Below are positions 1-13,300 of a stretch of 38,574 nucleotides of DNA, one piece after another. The notes beneath the pieces are model-generated. The model was given only the letters and a program-made list of their open reading frames with translations, had not been told where the DNA came from and ran no database searches. Numbering within the stretch: the stretch's first letter is position 1; every line of letters starts with the position of its first letter. The position numbers and the translations under genes are program-made. The stretch covers positions 1 through 38,574 of the forward strand of contig JAFWZG010000001.1 of the NCBI GenBank assembly GCA_017517385.1. Reading direction: 5' to 3'. The stretch is from Akkermansia sp. GTDB taxonomy: Bacteria > Verrucomicrobiota > Verrucomicrobiia > Verrucomicrobiales > Akkermansiaceae.

Positions 1-1320
1 CTCTGGTTGTAGATGGTGATGCCGATGTGAGTATCGGGGAGAAAGGCATAGTCCTTACAGGCACAAAAGCGTTTGAGCTGAATGGTTTCAGCGGTAATGT
101 TGATACATTGCTCAATTCCTTTGAATGGACCGCTATTGCTGGAAATGCATATATTGGTATCAGCGGTACGCTGGGAGATAGTACGTTTACGCAGCTCCCG
201 GATACCCTGCCGGGCGGGTATAGAGTGGTCGATAGTGTAACAGTAGACGCCGGTAAAACGGTGACCATGGAAGACGGAGTATGCTGGAAGTTTGATTACA
301 AAACGAGTTTGTACATTGAAGGCACATTTGTTGTGAATAATGCTACCGTGGCTGGTGCGTTGGTGGGTGCCAAAGACGTTGACTGTTATGTAAGGTATGG
401 CGGCAAACTGCAGCTGACGAATGCGAATCTGAATCAGTTGTCCCATGTGTACATTTATTCCGGCTCGACGCTGGAGATGACCGGCGGTACTTTGGATTTA
501 TGGGACGGGCGTCGTCTGGAAGTTCGTGACGGAGCTACAGCTACGCTGACGGGTGTAACGGTGATGGACGACATCAAAAACTACGGCAGCTTGGAGATGG
601 AGGATTGTAGTATCAATAACGACATCGGTTCAGAGGGCACGCTGAAGCTGACGGATGTGAACTGTACCTCCTACATAACAGCGAAGGGAAGTTCTTTCAT
701 GGATGGGGTGACTTGTGCCACTCTGGTTGTAGATGGTGATGCCGATGTGAGTACCGGGGAGAATGGCATAGTCCTTACAGGCACAAAAGCGTTTGTGCTG
801 AGTGATTTCAGCGGTAATGTTGATACATTGCTCAATTCCTTTGAATGGACCGCTATTGCTGAAAATGCATATATTGGTATCGGTGGCATGTTGGGTGATT
901 GTACGTTCACCACCTTACCGGAAAGTGTTTCGGGCGGCTATCGCTTCGTGGGGGATGTGTCATTTGTTACGACAGTAACATTGGAAGAAGGCGTATGCTG
1001 GGAGCTTGATGGTTTCGAATTGGATGTGTACGGCACGTTTGTGGTGGATAATGAAACAGTTGCTGATGCGCTGAAGTCAGAGTCTGGCTATGCACTTTTG
1101 TATGTTCGCAATGGGGGCAAGCTGCAGCTGACGAATGCGAATCTGAATCACTTGCGTTATGTGTACCTGTATTACAGGGCGACGCTGGAGATGACCGGTG
1201 GTACACTGGATTCCCGAGATTATCTGCGCGTCGACGGCGGAGCAACTGCTACGCTGACGGGTGTAACGGTGAAGGACTACATCGAAAACTACGGTAGCTT
1301 GGTGATGGATAGTTGCACCG
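1..1320 (+). repeat. Tandem 720-nt coding repeat (beta-solenoid-like unit)
   Basis: Bases 1-161 recur at 721-881 with six mismatches by eye, an exact 720-nt period (240 codons). Further along, the units share blocks encoding GGKLQLTNANLN, ATLEMTGGTLD and GATATLTGVTV. These have small in-frame indels, so the offset drops to about 708 nt. The window begins inside a unit, so more copies may lie upstream. The translation is Gly/Thr/Asn-rich with short beta-strand-like repeats, as in secreted right-handed beta-helix adhesins. It ends near a GNYWGTTDID motif at about 1498. Confidence 0.85.
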
Positions 1321-4300
1321 TACAGGGACAGACCGTTACATTATACAAAGGGGCCTCCGCAAGCATTCTTAACACCAGTGGTATCAGTGCTTTGACGATT
1401 CAGAGTGGCTGTAATACGCTTTTGACGGGAAATGATTTTTCCACAACGAAGATAACATTGAGCGGTATAGGCGAAAATGAGGTGATAGATCTTTCCGGCA
1501 ACTATTGGGGCACGACGGATATAGATACTATCATCAGCCGAATCTCCGGTTACAGCGAGGAGAAGGTACTTATCAGCTCTGTACTGATGTACCCGCCGTC
1601 GCAGTATTTCACACTGTCGCCCTCTATGCTGAGCGTGAATCGCGTGTCGATGCTGTCAAAGAAACTTACGGTTCATTTCAACCGCGTGTTGGATGCCTCG
1701 ACAATAAACGCAGAAAACATAAAGCTGATAAGCGCAGACGGCACGGCCGTGGCGATTACTCAGATTGAGGTCAATGGCACGGGCGTGACTCTTTATTTTG
1801 AGGCTTTGGAAAGAGGGCAGTACCGCTTGGAGGTGAGCGAGGCGGTGAAAGATAACGCCGGGAATAGCTTCCGCATGCCGGAAGATGCTCCGAATGGAGT
1901 AGTATTTGAAAGCTTGTTCATCGATGCGCCGAAAGTCATCTTGTTCCGTTCGAATACAACGCTCACGGATCAATTCCGTTATGTGGATATATTCTTTGAC
2001 CAGCTCATGGATGCTGCAACAGTGACGAAGGATAGCATTCACATCTACAATGCCCAGGGGCAGGAATTGAAAATTGAAAAGCTGGTTCAGTCCGGCGTTG
2101 CTGGTAATGTGTTCTTCCGCGCGTATTTTGACAGGGTAACGGCAGGCGGTACATACAGCGTGGTGGTTGATACTGAGGTGACAAGTGCAGAGGGCATGCA
2201 GATGACCGAGGAGTACCGCCATGAATTTTATATCTCAGGCCCTGATTTGATGGTGCCTGATAAGGTGGAGTTTACGGGGGAAACCTTGGGCCGCTATACG
2301 ACCATCACCTATTCTGTGAAGAACGCGGGTGATGGCTTAGCGCAAGGGAGCTGGACGGATAATATTTATCTTTGCCGGAGCTCTGAATGGAATGAGGCTG
2401 AGGCCATATTCTTTGGCTCTGTATTGCACAATGATATGAGTGTGGCGGCCGGGAACTCATACGAGGGCGTGATTCGCGGTATTGCGGAAGGTTTGCTTTC
2501 CGGCGAGTACTATGTCTTTGTGAAGACGGATATGTCTTCCCGCTTGGGCGAGCAGAGTGAGACTAACAATATATCTGCGAGTGGCACGAAGATAACGCTG
2601 GGCGTTGCGGAGCTGGCAGTAGGAGAAGAGCAGACGGAGACGCTTGCCTCCATTGCTGAAACTTTGTATTACCAGCTGGTGCCCACGGAGAGCGGTTCTA
2701 TGGTATTTGAAGTGAATAGCTCTACCGTGCGTATAGATGTGCAAGATGGGGCTGATGGCCGCTCATTGCCCAGATATGTGGTGCAGGCCGGCAATAAGAC
2801 ATTGGTGTATTTTGCTGCTGAAGCTGGTAAGGCATATTTGCTGAGTGTCAAGGGGGCGAATCCCGGGGATTACACAAGCATGATTCAGCAGTCCGAGTTT
2901 GCAGTTCATGGCTCATCGATAAGGGCGCTTGCTCCCGGTCATACAACTACGCTGGAACTGTATGGCTCTGCGTTTGAACCGGGAATGTCTGTCTATTTGA
3001 TGGATTCTGCTGGTAACATTCTTGTGCCGCAGGCTATTACGGTAACGGATGCATGCACGGCTAGAGTAGAGGTCATGCTGCCGGAATCTGTCGAACCGGG
3101 TGAACGCTACACGCTGTGCGTAGAAAATAGTGCCGGCGAACGAGTGGAACTGTCGGAAGATATTATTGCGGCTGATTATGCCTCGGCAATAGAGCTGACC
3201 TTCCGACAAGGCATGAATGAATACGCTGGTACGCAGCGAGTCGGTTGGGTTTGGAAGACTGATTTGACGGTAGAGAATAAGGCCGCTTATGATGTAGAAA
3301 ATGCCATTATACTGATACACAACACGGCGGAAGATTTCGCCATGTATTACAGCTATGATGATGCGAAAGTGCGAGATCGCTCAGCCTTGCTTTTGTTGGG
3401 TGGTACTCAGGACCGTACAAAAACGACCATGACCGCCGGGGAGAGCGAGAAACTGGGCGTGTATGTGAAACACTATCGTTCATCTGAGGGCGAGATTCAG
3501 GCCTTCCTGCTTAAACCGGAGGATACATCTCTGATTTCAGAATCCGATTGGGCGTATTTCAGCAGTGCTATGCATCCGGTAGGAGTGTCAGATGCTGATT
3601 GGGATGCATGGTGGGCCGAGATGCAACCCCGCATCGGCTCCCGAGTATGTGATTTTGTGAGCTTTATCCGCGATATGCAGCGGCTTGCCGCGGAGGGCGG
3701 TGCGACAATGAGCTCCAGCCTAGCTGATTTGGCCGGTTGGGTGGTGACTCAACGTCCGGATTATGTACCCACTGCCACTGTAAGCGGTGTGCTGTGTGAC
3801 CCGGAGGGTAAAGCCCGTGCGGGTGTAGAGCTTGGCCTTTACGAGCTTGTTGGAGGTGAAGCCCGCCTGGTGAGCAGTGTTGTAACGGATGAGAACGGCG
3901 CATACTGTTTGTATGGCTTGAAGGACATCGGTGAGTATGAGCTACGCAGCAGCTACTTGATGCTGGATGAATACGGGAAAGGCGTGAATAATATAACGCT
4001 GTCCGGCTCTGCAAAGGATGTAACGCTGCCGCTGACGGCATGCCCGTATGCTGAGGAGACTCCGTATGAATCCGGTATTCGTTTGGCTGAAACAGCTGCC
4101 GGGCAGGGGTTCAGAACCGTGGTGGAGAATGGGGAATTACGTTTCTATTATCAGAAAGACGGTGTCGAACATTGCGAGGTGCTGGCGAAGGGCGATGAGT
4201 TGCGCAACAGTGCTCTGTATTGGGCTGAGAAGAGCGGCCTGCTGCTCATTGGCTGGAATAATGGCTATGGCGTAGAGGCTGACGCTCGTTTCCGCATTGC

Positions 4301-7300
4301 GAGACCAACAACCGATGGCTTTGAGTACTCTGAGGTATTTGATTTAGCCGCTCCGGGAATAGAAGACTTACTGGCGGATTTGTACGTTCGAGAAGATGGG
4401 CAGGTAGTAGCTGTAACCGAGGCCCGAAGCGAAGATGAGCGCACGCTGACATTCTACAATGTAGACGCTGATACTGAGTGCTCATGGAGCAGTACTCCTT
4501 TGGATAACGGCGAGATGGAACTGCTGACCGGCAGCAAGACTTATAAAAACGAGCTGAACTTAACGTTTAAGGTGCCTTTTGTTGATTCTCTTTCTATTAG
4601 CGTTAGTGGTGAAAGGGAGGCCGAGGTGGCTGAGGATAAACTGAGCGCAACGGGAAAATTTTCAATTAATGGTAGCGCGTCAAACGAATCAAAAGAAGTA
4701 TTGGCACGTCAGCATAAGAAAGATAAGTGGTATCATACTTCTAGTGATGACACGGTAACTTGGACGGTTGGTTTGTCATACTTGGCCGATTATGAGGCTA
4801 AGTATGATTGCGAATCCGGGACGAGCAGTTCTGAGCTGAGTGGTCGCGGAGGTTCCGTAACAGTGTCATATAAACACGATACCGGGTTGTTGATTTGGCT
4901 CAATACGATATTCCCCAAAGCCGGAACGCTCTTACAAAAAGTTGTAAAGTTTCTAAGACGATTTGGCGTGAAGTTGGTTGCAGGGATAGAGCTTGAAGGA
5001 ACATTAACTGCGACTACAGAAAAAATATCCGGTGAAGCTGGCGTTACATTTACCGTGGGCGCTGGTGCCCAAGTGGGTAAGAAGAAAAATCCTCTCGTTA
5101 AATTTGAGTTGGTATTGGAGGGCTCTGCCTCAGTAGGCTTCGAAAAGAAATATTCTCAGAAGGCTACTTATGATGGAGAGTTTGTATTCGGTGGCAAGGT
5201 TCGTGGCCAGCTTAACATATGGAAAGTACAGGTGTATGCCGAGGCTGGATTTAGCCTGTCTACCAAGGATGGGCTTTCTACCTATCTGACCGAGGCTGAT
5301 ACCCGTTCTAAACAGGTAGAGAAAACCTCCGGCATTCTCTACCAATCCGAGTTGACGGGTATTTCCTATTCACATAGTGGGGTGACGGCTTCCGGCTATG
5401 CCGGCAGCACGGAGACGTCTGCCTACGTTTATGTGCTGGATACCGGGCATATAGAACTGCAGTACTTTGATGCGCAGACCGGATTGGAGACTGGCTCCCG
5501 GGTTCGCCTGGATGTGGCAGATAGTGAGATGTTCCGAGGCTGGACGAATGTGGAATATCTCTCCACGGCTACAGATGGCTCGGGGCTGGTATATATGGCA
5601 GCTGAGGGCTACTTCTTGGATACGGATGATTTTTATGCATCTGTGGGAAATCAGGCAGGGTTCACCCTCGGAGAACTGATAGAAGAGTCTCGCTGCGTGG
5701 AGACCGTGGTTGTTGATACGGCGGGGAATGCACGCGCTCTGGACCAGAGCGCGCTGCAAAACTTCAGCTGGAGCGGCTCTACCTATGATGTGACGACCCG
5801 CACGACCGAAGCCGAGTTACGCTACATTCATGATGCTCTGGGCATGGTATGGACGTCTACCATTACCGGCAGCAGCCAGATATACTTCTCCATGCTGGAG
5901 GGTGAAGCGTGGCAGGCGCCGGAGCTGCTCTTCTCATCCGGTGGTGAGATTAAAAACTGCTACCTCGATGAGTTGGATGATACGTATTATGTGACCTTTG
6001 ACGTAGATTACACTAACGCCGAAGGCTACATGACAACAACCGCCATGGCCTATGTGTGGAAGGATGGCGAGTGGCAGTTCACCGAGACCAATAATTCCGA
6101 AACAGCCATGGCGCTGTACCGTGATTATACGGAGAAGACGGCCGCACCTGTTGTGACCATGAATGATGCCACGGTGCGCAAGGTGGCAGATGGCCTCGTG
6201 GAGTTCACTCTGAGCTGGGCAGGAGATGATACCTACACTTATGAGCTTACTCTGGACGAGGATGTGTATTATCTGGGAAGCTCCACTAAGTTCCGCGAGC
6301 AGATATCGGATGGTTATCACACCTATTCTCTGAAAGCCATTGCAGGCAACGGCATGGCAACGGTTACAGAGGAGAGAACCGTCTCTATAGATGCTACGGC
6401 TCCGCTCATCAGCAATGTGATGGCTTATTGCACACCGGCAGAGGATGGCGGTATTTTGCTGAATCTGAACTGGACTTGCTCCGAGGATGGCCATACGAGC
6501 ATTGTGGTAGATGGGCAAAGCTATGAAGTAGCGGCGGGCAGCAGCTCATGGAGCGGTAAGGTTAATGGCGCTTTGCACACCTATTCCGTAACTGTGACGG
6601 ACAAGGCCGGCAATACCCAGAGGTATTCTGACAAGGTGCTGTTTAATCTGTCCAAGCCCGTTGTGGAGCTATACGCGCCCAAGGTGGCGGCGTCCGAAGA
6701 TAAGGAGGGTATTAGTGTTGTGACCTTCAGCTGGAAGGGGGAAGGCAATTTGAATTATAAGCTGACGGTAGATGGTAAGGAGTATTCTCTGGGCGCCTCT
6801 ACCCAAGTGCAGCTGGAACTTGCCGACGGTACCCACAGCTATAGCCTGACGGCTACGGGGACTAATGGTCAGGGTACAACGGTTCCCGGTGTGCTTGTAA
6901 CGGATGCTTCAGCCCCGGAAATCCAATTCTTCCGTGTGGCGAAGTTGGCCAAGGCCGGTGATGGGCAGGTGGCCGTAACTCTCGTGTGGAATACAGGCGA
7001 AGAGAGCACACTGACCTTGATAGGTGATGGTAAAAATACGACAGTTACCGGAACGAATACTTGGACTCTGCTGATGGAGGACGGGAAGAACTCGGTGAAA
7101 CTGAAAGCTCAGGATGCCAGTGGCAATACCTCGTATGCTACCTGCAGTTTCAACTTTGACAGCACAGCTCCGGAACTGAAGCTCTACTCTCCGAATGTAT
7201 ATATGCATGCGGATGGTACTGCCCGAGCTCAGTTCAGCTGGCATGGTAGCGATCGTCAGGATATAACCTATTCTCTGTATGTGAATAATAGTCTCGTGTA

Positions 7301-10300
7301 TACCGGTTCTGCTTCAACGTACTCGATGAAGATAGGGGCGGATATAAGCTCTTGGAAGGTAGTAGCCCAAGATGAAAGTGGTAACCGTACTGAGAAGACT
7401 GATAGCAAGTCGTACGCCATACCCGTGGCGGTGACGAACCTGACTGCTGAGGCGGTGAAGGTGGAAGGTAAGGACGGGCGCATCCGGCTTACCCTGAGTT
7501 GGAATAGCTCTGCCGCTGCGGAATATGAGGTGTGGATAAATAATCGTATGGTGGAAAAGACTTCTTCACTCAGTTTCACTACTGAACTGGATGATGGTAA
7601 ATACACCTACAAGATTAAACCGGCCAATTGCAGCGGTAGCAAAGAGGCTAGCGGCTCAGGCGTGCTGGATGCCACCGCGCCGGTCATCCGTAGCTTGACT
7701 TATCATGCGATGGAGCCTCAGGACGGCATGTGTGAGGTCAAACTCAGCTGGAGTTCTGCTGAAAAGGCTGTTTATACGCTTCGTTTCAGTGATGATACGG
7801 AGCTGACGAACTTGACAAGTACATCGGCAAGTGTTGTTCTGCCTACGGGGGACTATACATATGTTCTCACAGCAACGGACGAGGTCGGCAATGTTTCCAC
7901 AATGGAAGGCAACTTATCGGTGGATGCTGATGCCGCAGTCGCTCAGATGCTGCCGCCGCAGGTGATTGCTCTGGAGGAAGGTAAGTCAGCCATTACTCTG
8001 GCATGGACCTGCGATACCCCGGGAGCCGTTTATCGCCTGAAAGTGGACGGCGTGGTATACAATGTGGGCTCAAAGACGGAGTATACCCTTAATGGCTGTG
8101 CAGATGGTGTTCATAAGTACGAGTTGGAGGTTGAGGCGCCTAATGGTGCTGTCAGCTTGTTGACCGGTACTGTGGAGACGGATGCCACGGCTCCTGAAAT
8201 CTGGGCATCTGAGCCGGAGGTCGGTGAGGCACAGGGGACGAGTCGTCTGGTAACGTTCAGTTGGTCATCGGATGATAAGACTGCCACGTATGTGGTAAAG
8301 GTGGACGGCGAGATTGTATCCGGCGATACTCCGCTTACCGATAATACCTTCAGCTGCTATGTGGAGGATAACACTGAGGACCACCTGCACAGCTGGCAGG
8401 TGATTGCGACAGATGCATTCGGCAACGTGGCGGAGAGCATCAGTCGCCAATTTGAGGTGGATGCTACGGCGCCGGTGCTGACGCTTGATAGCGTAAAGAT
8501 AGATGATACGGATGGTAAGGGTAAGTCAACTCTGGCGTTCCGTTGGTCTACGGATGAACCGGCAGAGGTTTATATTTCCGTAGATGGCGGTGCTCCGAAT
8601 AAGGCTATTCTGGATGAGTTCTGGGTCGATGTCGCAGATGGTTGGCATAATTACTCCATTTATGCTGTGGATGAGCATGGTAATCAGTCTCAACCCATTA
8701 CCGGTAGCATCGAAACGGATGGCACCATGGCATACTTTGAGCATTGGGGTGCCCAAGTTCATGCTGATAATACTGTTACCATCTCATGGCGTTGTGATGA
8801 AGCATGCTCTTATACCGTCTACGCTGATGGTGCATGGCATTACTTCGATTCGCCCTCCAAGACCGGTTCTGTGAACCTCGGTAGTCAATATGTAGGTGAG
8901 CACGGTTATACCATCATTGCTCGCGATGCCTTCGGCAATGAGCATCAGGTGGATGATAGCTTCATGATAGCACCGCCCGAGGCCGATGAACCGGATAAAA
9001 CGGTGACCGGCGGAAGCTTTGCCGGTTCTTCCGGTAGTGGTGGTAGCTGGACGGATATTTTCTTGGTAGGTGATGATTGGCTTACCAGATTCCTCAGTTC
9101 GGAGAATTGTCCGGATAAGAAACCCGATACAGAAAATCCGAACAAGAGCTTCCAGTCATACGACCCGAATGACCTTTATGGTCCGCAGGGGTATGGCGCA
9201 CAGAAATGGGTGGGCCGTCAGGAGATGGACTTCGAAATCGTATGCGAGAACATCCCTGAGGAGAATATTGCTCATGCTGCCATGGTCACTATCACGCAGC
9301 AGATTGATTCCGCCTTCGATTACAGTACCTTCCGTCTGGGTGATATGCACATTGCCGGAAATTATATTGAGGTGGAGGGTGATGTGCAGCGCTTCAGCAA
9401 GCGTGTAGACTGGACCTCTACTCTGGGGGTTCTGGTGGATGTGAATGCCCGTTTTGATGCTGACACCGGCATTGCAACATGGGAGTTCATCGCCATTGAC
9501 CCGGAGACGGGCTATGTGGTGGCCGATCCGTTTGTCGGCTTGCTGGCACCGAACTATAACCCGCCGGAGGGTGATGGCGGCGTGAAGTACTATGTGACGC
9601 CGAAGGCCACGGCCGCAACCGGCACGCAGTTCAGCGCTCAGGCCGACATTATCTTCGACTTCAATGAGCCGATTCTGACCCCCACACTCAGCTACACGCT
9701 TGATACAGACAAGCCCGAAGCTGTTGTGCAGGCCTTGGCCGCCGAAAGCAGTACTCACTACCTGTACATCAACTGGCAGGGTACGGATGTAGGCAGCGGT
9801 ATCAGCCATTACAATGTATACGTGTCGGTAGATGGTGGCAGCTGGCAGCTCTGGCAGCAGAATATAGCCACGACATCTGCGCTCTACGCGGTGCAGGAGG
9901 GTGAGCATAGCTATGCCTTCTTCGCTCAGGCTGTGGATAATGTGGGTAACACGGAGGAACAGCAGAATGCCGCTGAGGATTCTACCAAGTCTGATTATAA
10001 GCCGAACCTCAGCTCGCTGGCGGTGAAGGAAATCGCCATACGCCGCGTGGGCGATGATGCTGTGCTGACCATTGAGTTCACGGAGCATGCTCAGTGTGCG
10101 GACTGGACATCTGCTCTCAGCTTCAGTTATGAAGGCGGGGTTGTGGATGTTGCGGCCGGTGAGTTTACGTACGATTCTGACAGCTGTACCCTGACTTGGA
10201 CGGGTTCTGTGTCCGGTGTGCCGGATGGCGCTCAGCTTATGGTGCACCTGAAGAATGGTACGGTGACGGATGCCAAGGGGCTTCCCTTGGGTTCCACCGC

Positions 10301-13300
10301 CCCTGCGTATGCTGCTCCCGTGCAGCTGCTTGAGGAGGGCGGAGTATCTTACGCTGCGCCCACACTGGTGGATTATAATGGCGATGGCCTGACAGACCTG
10401 CTGGTGGGTGAAAATGACAACGGCAAGGGTAAGGTACGCATTTACCTGAACAATGGTACGGCAGAGGTGGCTGACTTCAGCTCCTTCATTTATGCCACTA
10501 CCGCGGCTGATACTCCGCTTACGGTGAATGCCGCGGGCTGTCAGGGTGCTATCGTGCGCATGGCTGATTTGACCGGTGATGGTAAGGCTGAGATGGTTGT
10601 AGGCCAGGCAGATGGCAGCGTGCGGGTATTCATTGCAGCTGAAGATGGCCACTGGACGGATGCCGGCCTGCTTACATGCCGCCGTGGCGGCTTGTCTGAG
10701 GAGGTGAAGGTTGATAGCCGCGCCGCTGTTGAGTTCGCTGATATGAATGGCGATGGTCGTGTTGATATGCTGATTGGCACGGGTGAGGGTAATATCCTGC
10801 TGTATCTGGATGCCGCCACTACAGGTGTGGCTGACTTCAGCTATGGTTACTACCTGCATGACTCCGTCGGTAGGATCGATGTGGGTAGCCGTGCCTCTGT
10901 AACCGCTTGTGACGTAGATGGTGACGGCGTGATGGACTTGCTCGTGGGTTCTGCAGACGGCACCATTCGCTACTACCACAATGAAGGCTCTGCAACGGAG
11001 GCTCTCTTCGGTGCCGCCGAGAACGTGACCGCTGGTGGTATTTCGCTTGATATGAGCGCAAGCACGGATCGCCTGCGCTTGGATGTGGCTGATGTGAATG
11101 CTGATGGCCGTCTTGATATCCTAGTGGGCCGCAGCGATGGTGGCATAGACGTCTTGTACGGTGCTGACGCTACCACACACTTGGGCAATGTCGTGGCCGG
11201 TAGCATTCCGCAGCCGGAGGTGCTGAAGGACGTTCAGCTTACTCAGAAGGGCAGCACGCTCACTCTGAGCTGGACCGCCACTGAGGGTGAAAATATCACT
11301 TATGAAGTGCGCCTTATCAAAGCTGGAATTGAACAGCCCGTCCTGACGGTTCTGAGCAATTCAGCTATGCTGAATGTGGAGGATGGCGAGTACACCGTGC
11401 AGGTGCGCGCTCTGAATCAGGGGGTAGCCGGTGATTGGTGTGAGGCTCTGCCCGTGTCGGTAGATACCATGCCGCCGTCATTGCCGGGTGGTATCGACGT
11501 GCAGGTGGGCGAAAACTCTGCAAGCTTCGCATGGAGTGCTGTGGAAGATGCCGCCGCCTATGAGCTGCGCTATCGCGAGGCTGGCGGGGTTTGGCGCTCC
11601 GTGCTTACGGAGCAGACCTCAATCTCGCTTGATGAGCTCGCCGCCGCTGACTATGAGTGGCAGCTCAGAGCGGTGGATGCTGCTAACAACTACTCCGAGT
11701 GGACGGAAGTTCAGTCGATTACCATCAGCGGCGTGGCTCCCGAACCTGAGGGCGAAACTTTCTGGGCCAGTGGTATGCAGTTCTGTTCCGAGGGCGAAAT
11801 CGTAAGCGGTTACTATGATGTGAACAAGACCGGCGCTGCTGATTCGAACCTCTGTTGGGCAGCTGCGGCGTCGAACGTGCTCACTTGGTGGCAGAAGCAG
11901 GGTAATACCACGGCCTCTGTGCCCGGTGTTCCCTCAGAGCTTGGCTCCATTTATGAAAGTTTTACCACCTCGTGGAAAAACACCTCCGGTGCGGATGTGT
12001 ATGGTTTCATTTGGTGGCTCTCCGGTGACAGTACCACCGGTGGGTACCGTGCATATGAAAGCTCCTCATACAAGGGCGAGGAGAACATGGGCGCTTGGTA
12101 TGACCAGTACTATACCGCTCAGACCGTCAGCTCCCACACCGCTCAGGTAAGTCTCCGTACCGCCGGTGCCACATCTCCCGCAGAGCAGTGGCAGCAGATA
12201 TATAATGACGGCGGAATGATTACCTTGGGCGTCTTCGGTGTGATGACGGATGAGGGTGCTCTTACACGTGGTCATTCTCTGACACTTTGGGGCTTCTCTG
12301 TGAATACTGCCGGGACTGTAACAGAAATCCACGTAACGGATTCGGATGACGGCACCACCGCACTGGTAACGCTGGCTGTGGAGTATGATGCTCAGAGCGG
12401 CATGTACCGTGTAGCGGATACAGCTGGCAGCCTTGCCGGGTACTACCTTGGTAACTATTCATACCTTGGCGCCTTCACGGGTAAGGATATCGTGGCACCC
12501 ACCGTGCAGATGGCAGAGCTTATCACAGAGGGGCAGCCGGATGGCAGCACCTTGGTAAGCTTCGTCTGGGCCGCCTCTGAAGCCAACGTGCTCTACACCT
12601 TGACTGTAGATGGCGAGGAGCTTTACAGGGGCACCGCAACCCGCTTGGATAATGTGAAACTGAAGGATGGCGAACACAGCTATCACATCCAGGCTGTGGA
12701 TGCCGCCGGTAATGTGGGTGAACTCTCCGGCACTCTGCAGACTCAGGGGCTGGCGGATAACACCGTGGCGGAGGCGAACGTGCTCACTCTTTCCACCCCG
12801 GCAGATGGCGCCAGCCGTCAGGATACCACCAACTGGGTGGGTGCAGGGGATGCGCAGGACTACTACGTATTCACCGCTACAGGCGATGGCTCATACAAGG
12901 TGGGTATCGTTTCCTCTACGCTTAGTGACTCGCTCATGCTTAGTGTGGGAACCATGGAAAATGGCGAGTTTAATGTGGTGCAGAACCTGCTTGTTTCTCC
13001 CGATGATGCGGTGAGCGCTCTGGACCGCCTGAACCTTACGGAGGGTGAGCCGTACTACATCAGCGTTTCCACGGCAGAGGGCAGCTCCGGCAGTGAGTAC
13101 GAGCTCTTTGTTGAGGGGGATATTGTGGAGGATGATTCCCTCATCACCGATAACAATACCAAGGAAAGCGCAACTCAGCTGGAACTGGTCAGCAGCAGTG
13201 AGGCTACTATCAATAGCTGGGTGGGCGCCGGTGATGCTTTGGATTACTACCGCTTGGAGATGAGTGAAAACGGTAAGCTGACGCTCAGCCTCACCGGGCT

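Noticed and set aside
1..1320. CRISPR array or insertion sequence in the repeated region
   Set aside because: The period is 720 nt, the repeats are coding and in frame, and there are no short repeats with unique spacers, terminal inverted repeats or transposase.
9156..10979. A 607-codon open frame on the minus strand inside the giant gene
   Set aside because: It lies opposite well-defined Ig and FG-GAP modules, its translation has no family motifs, and similar shorter antisense frames occur throughout this codon-biased gene.
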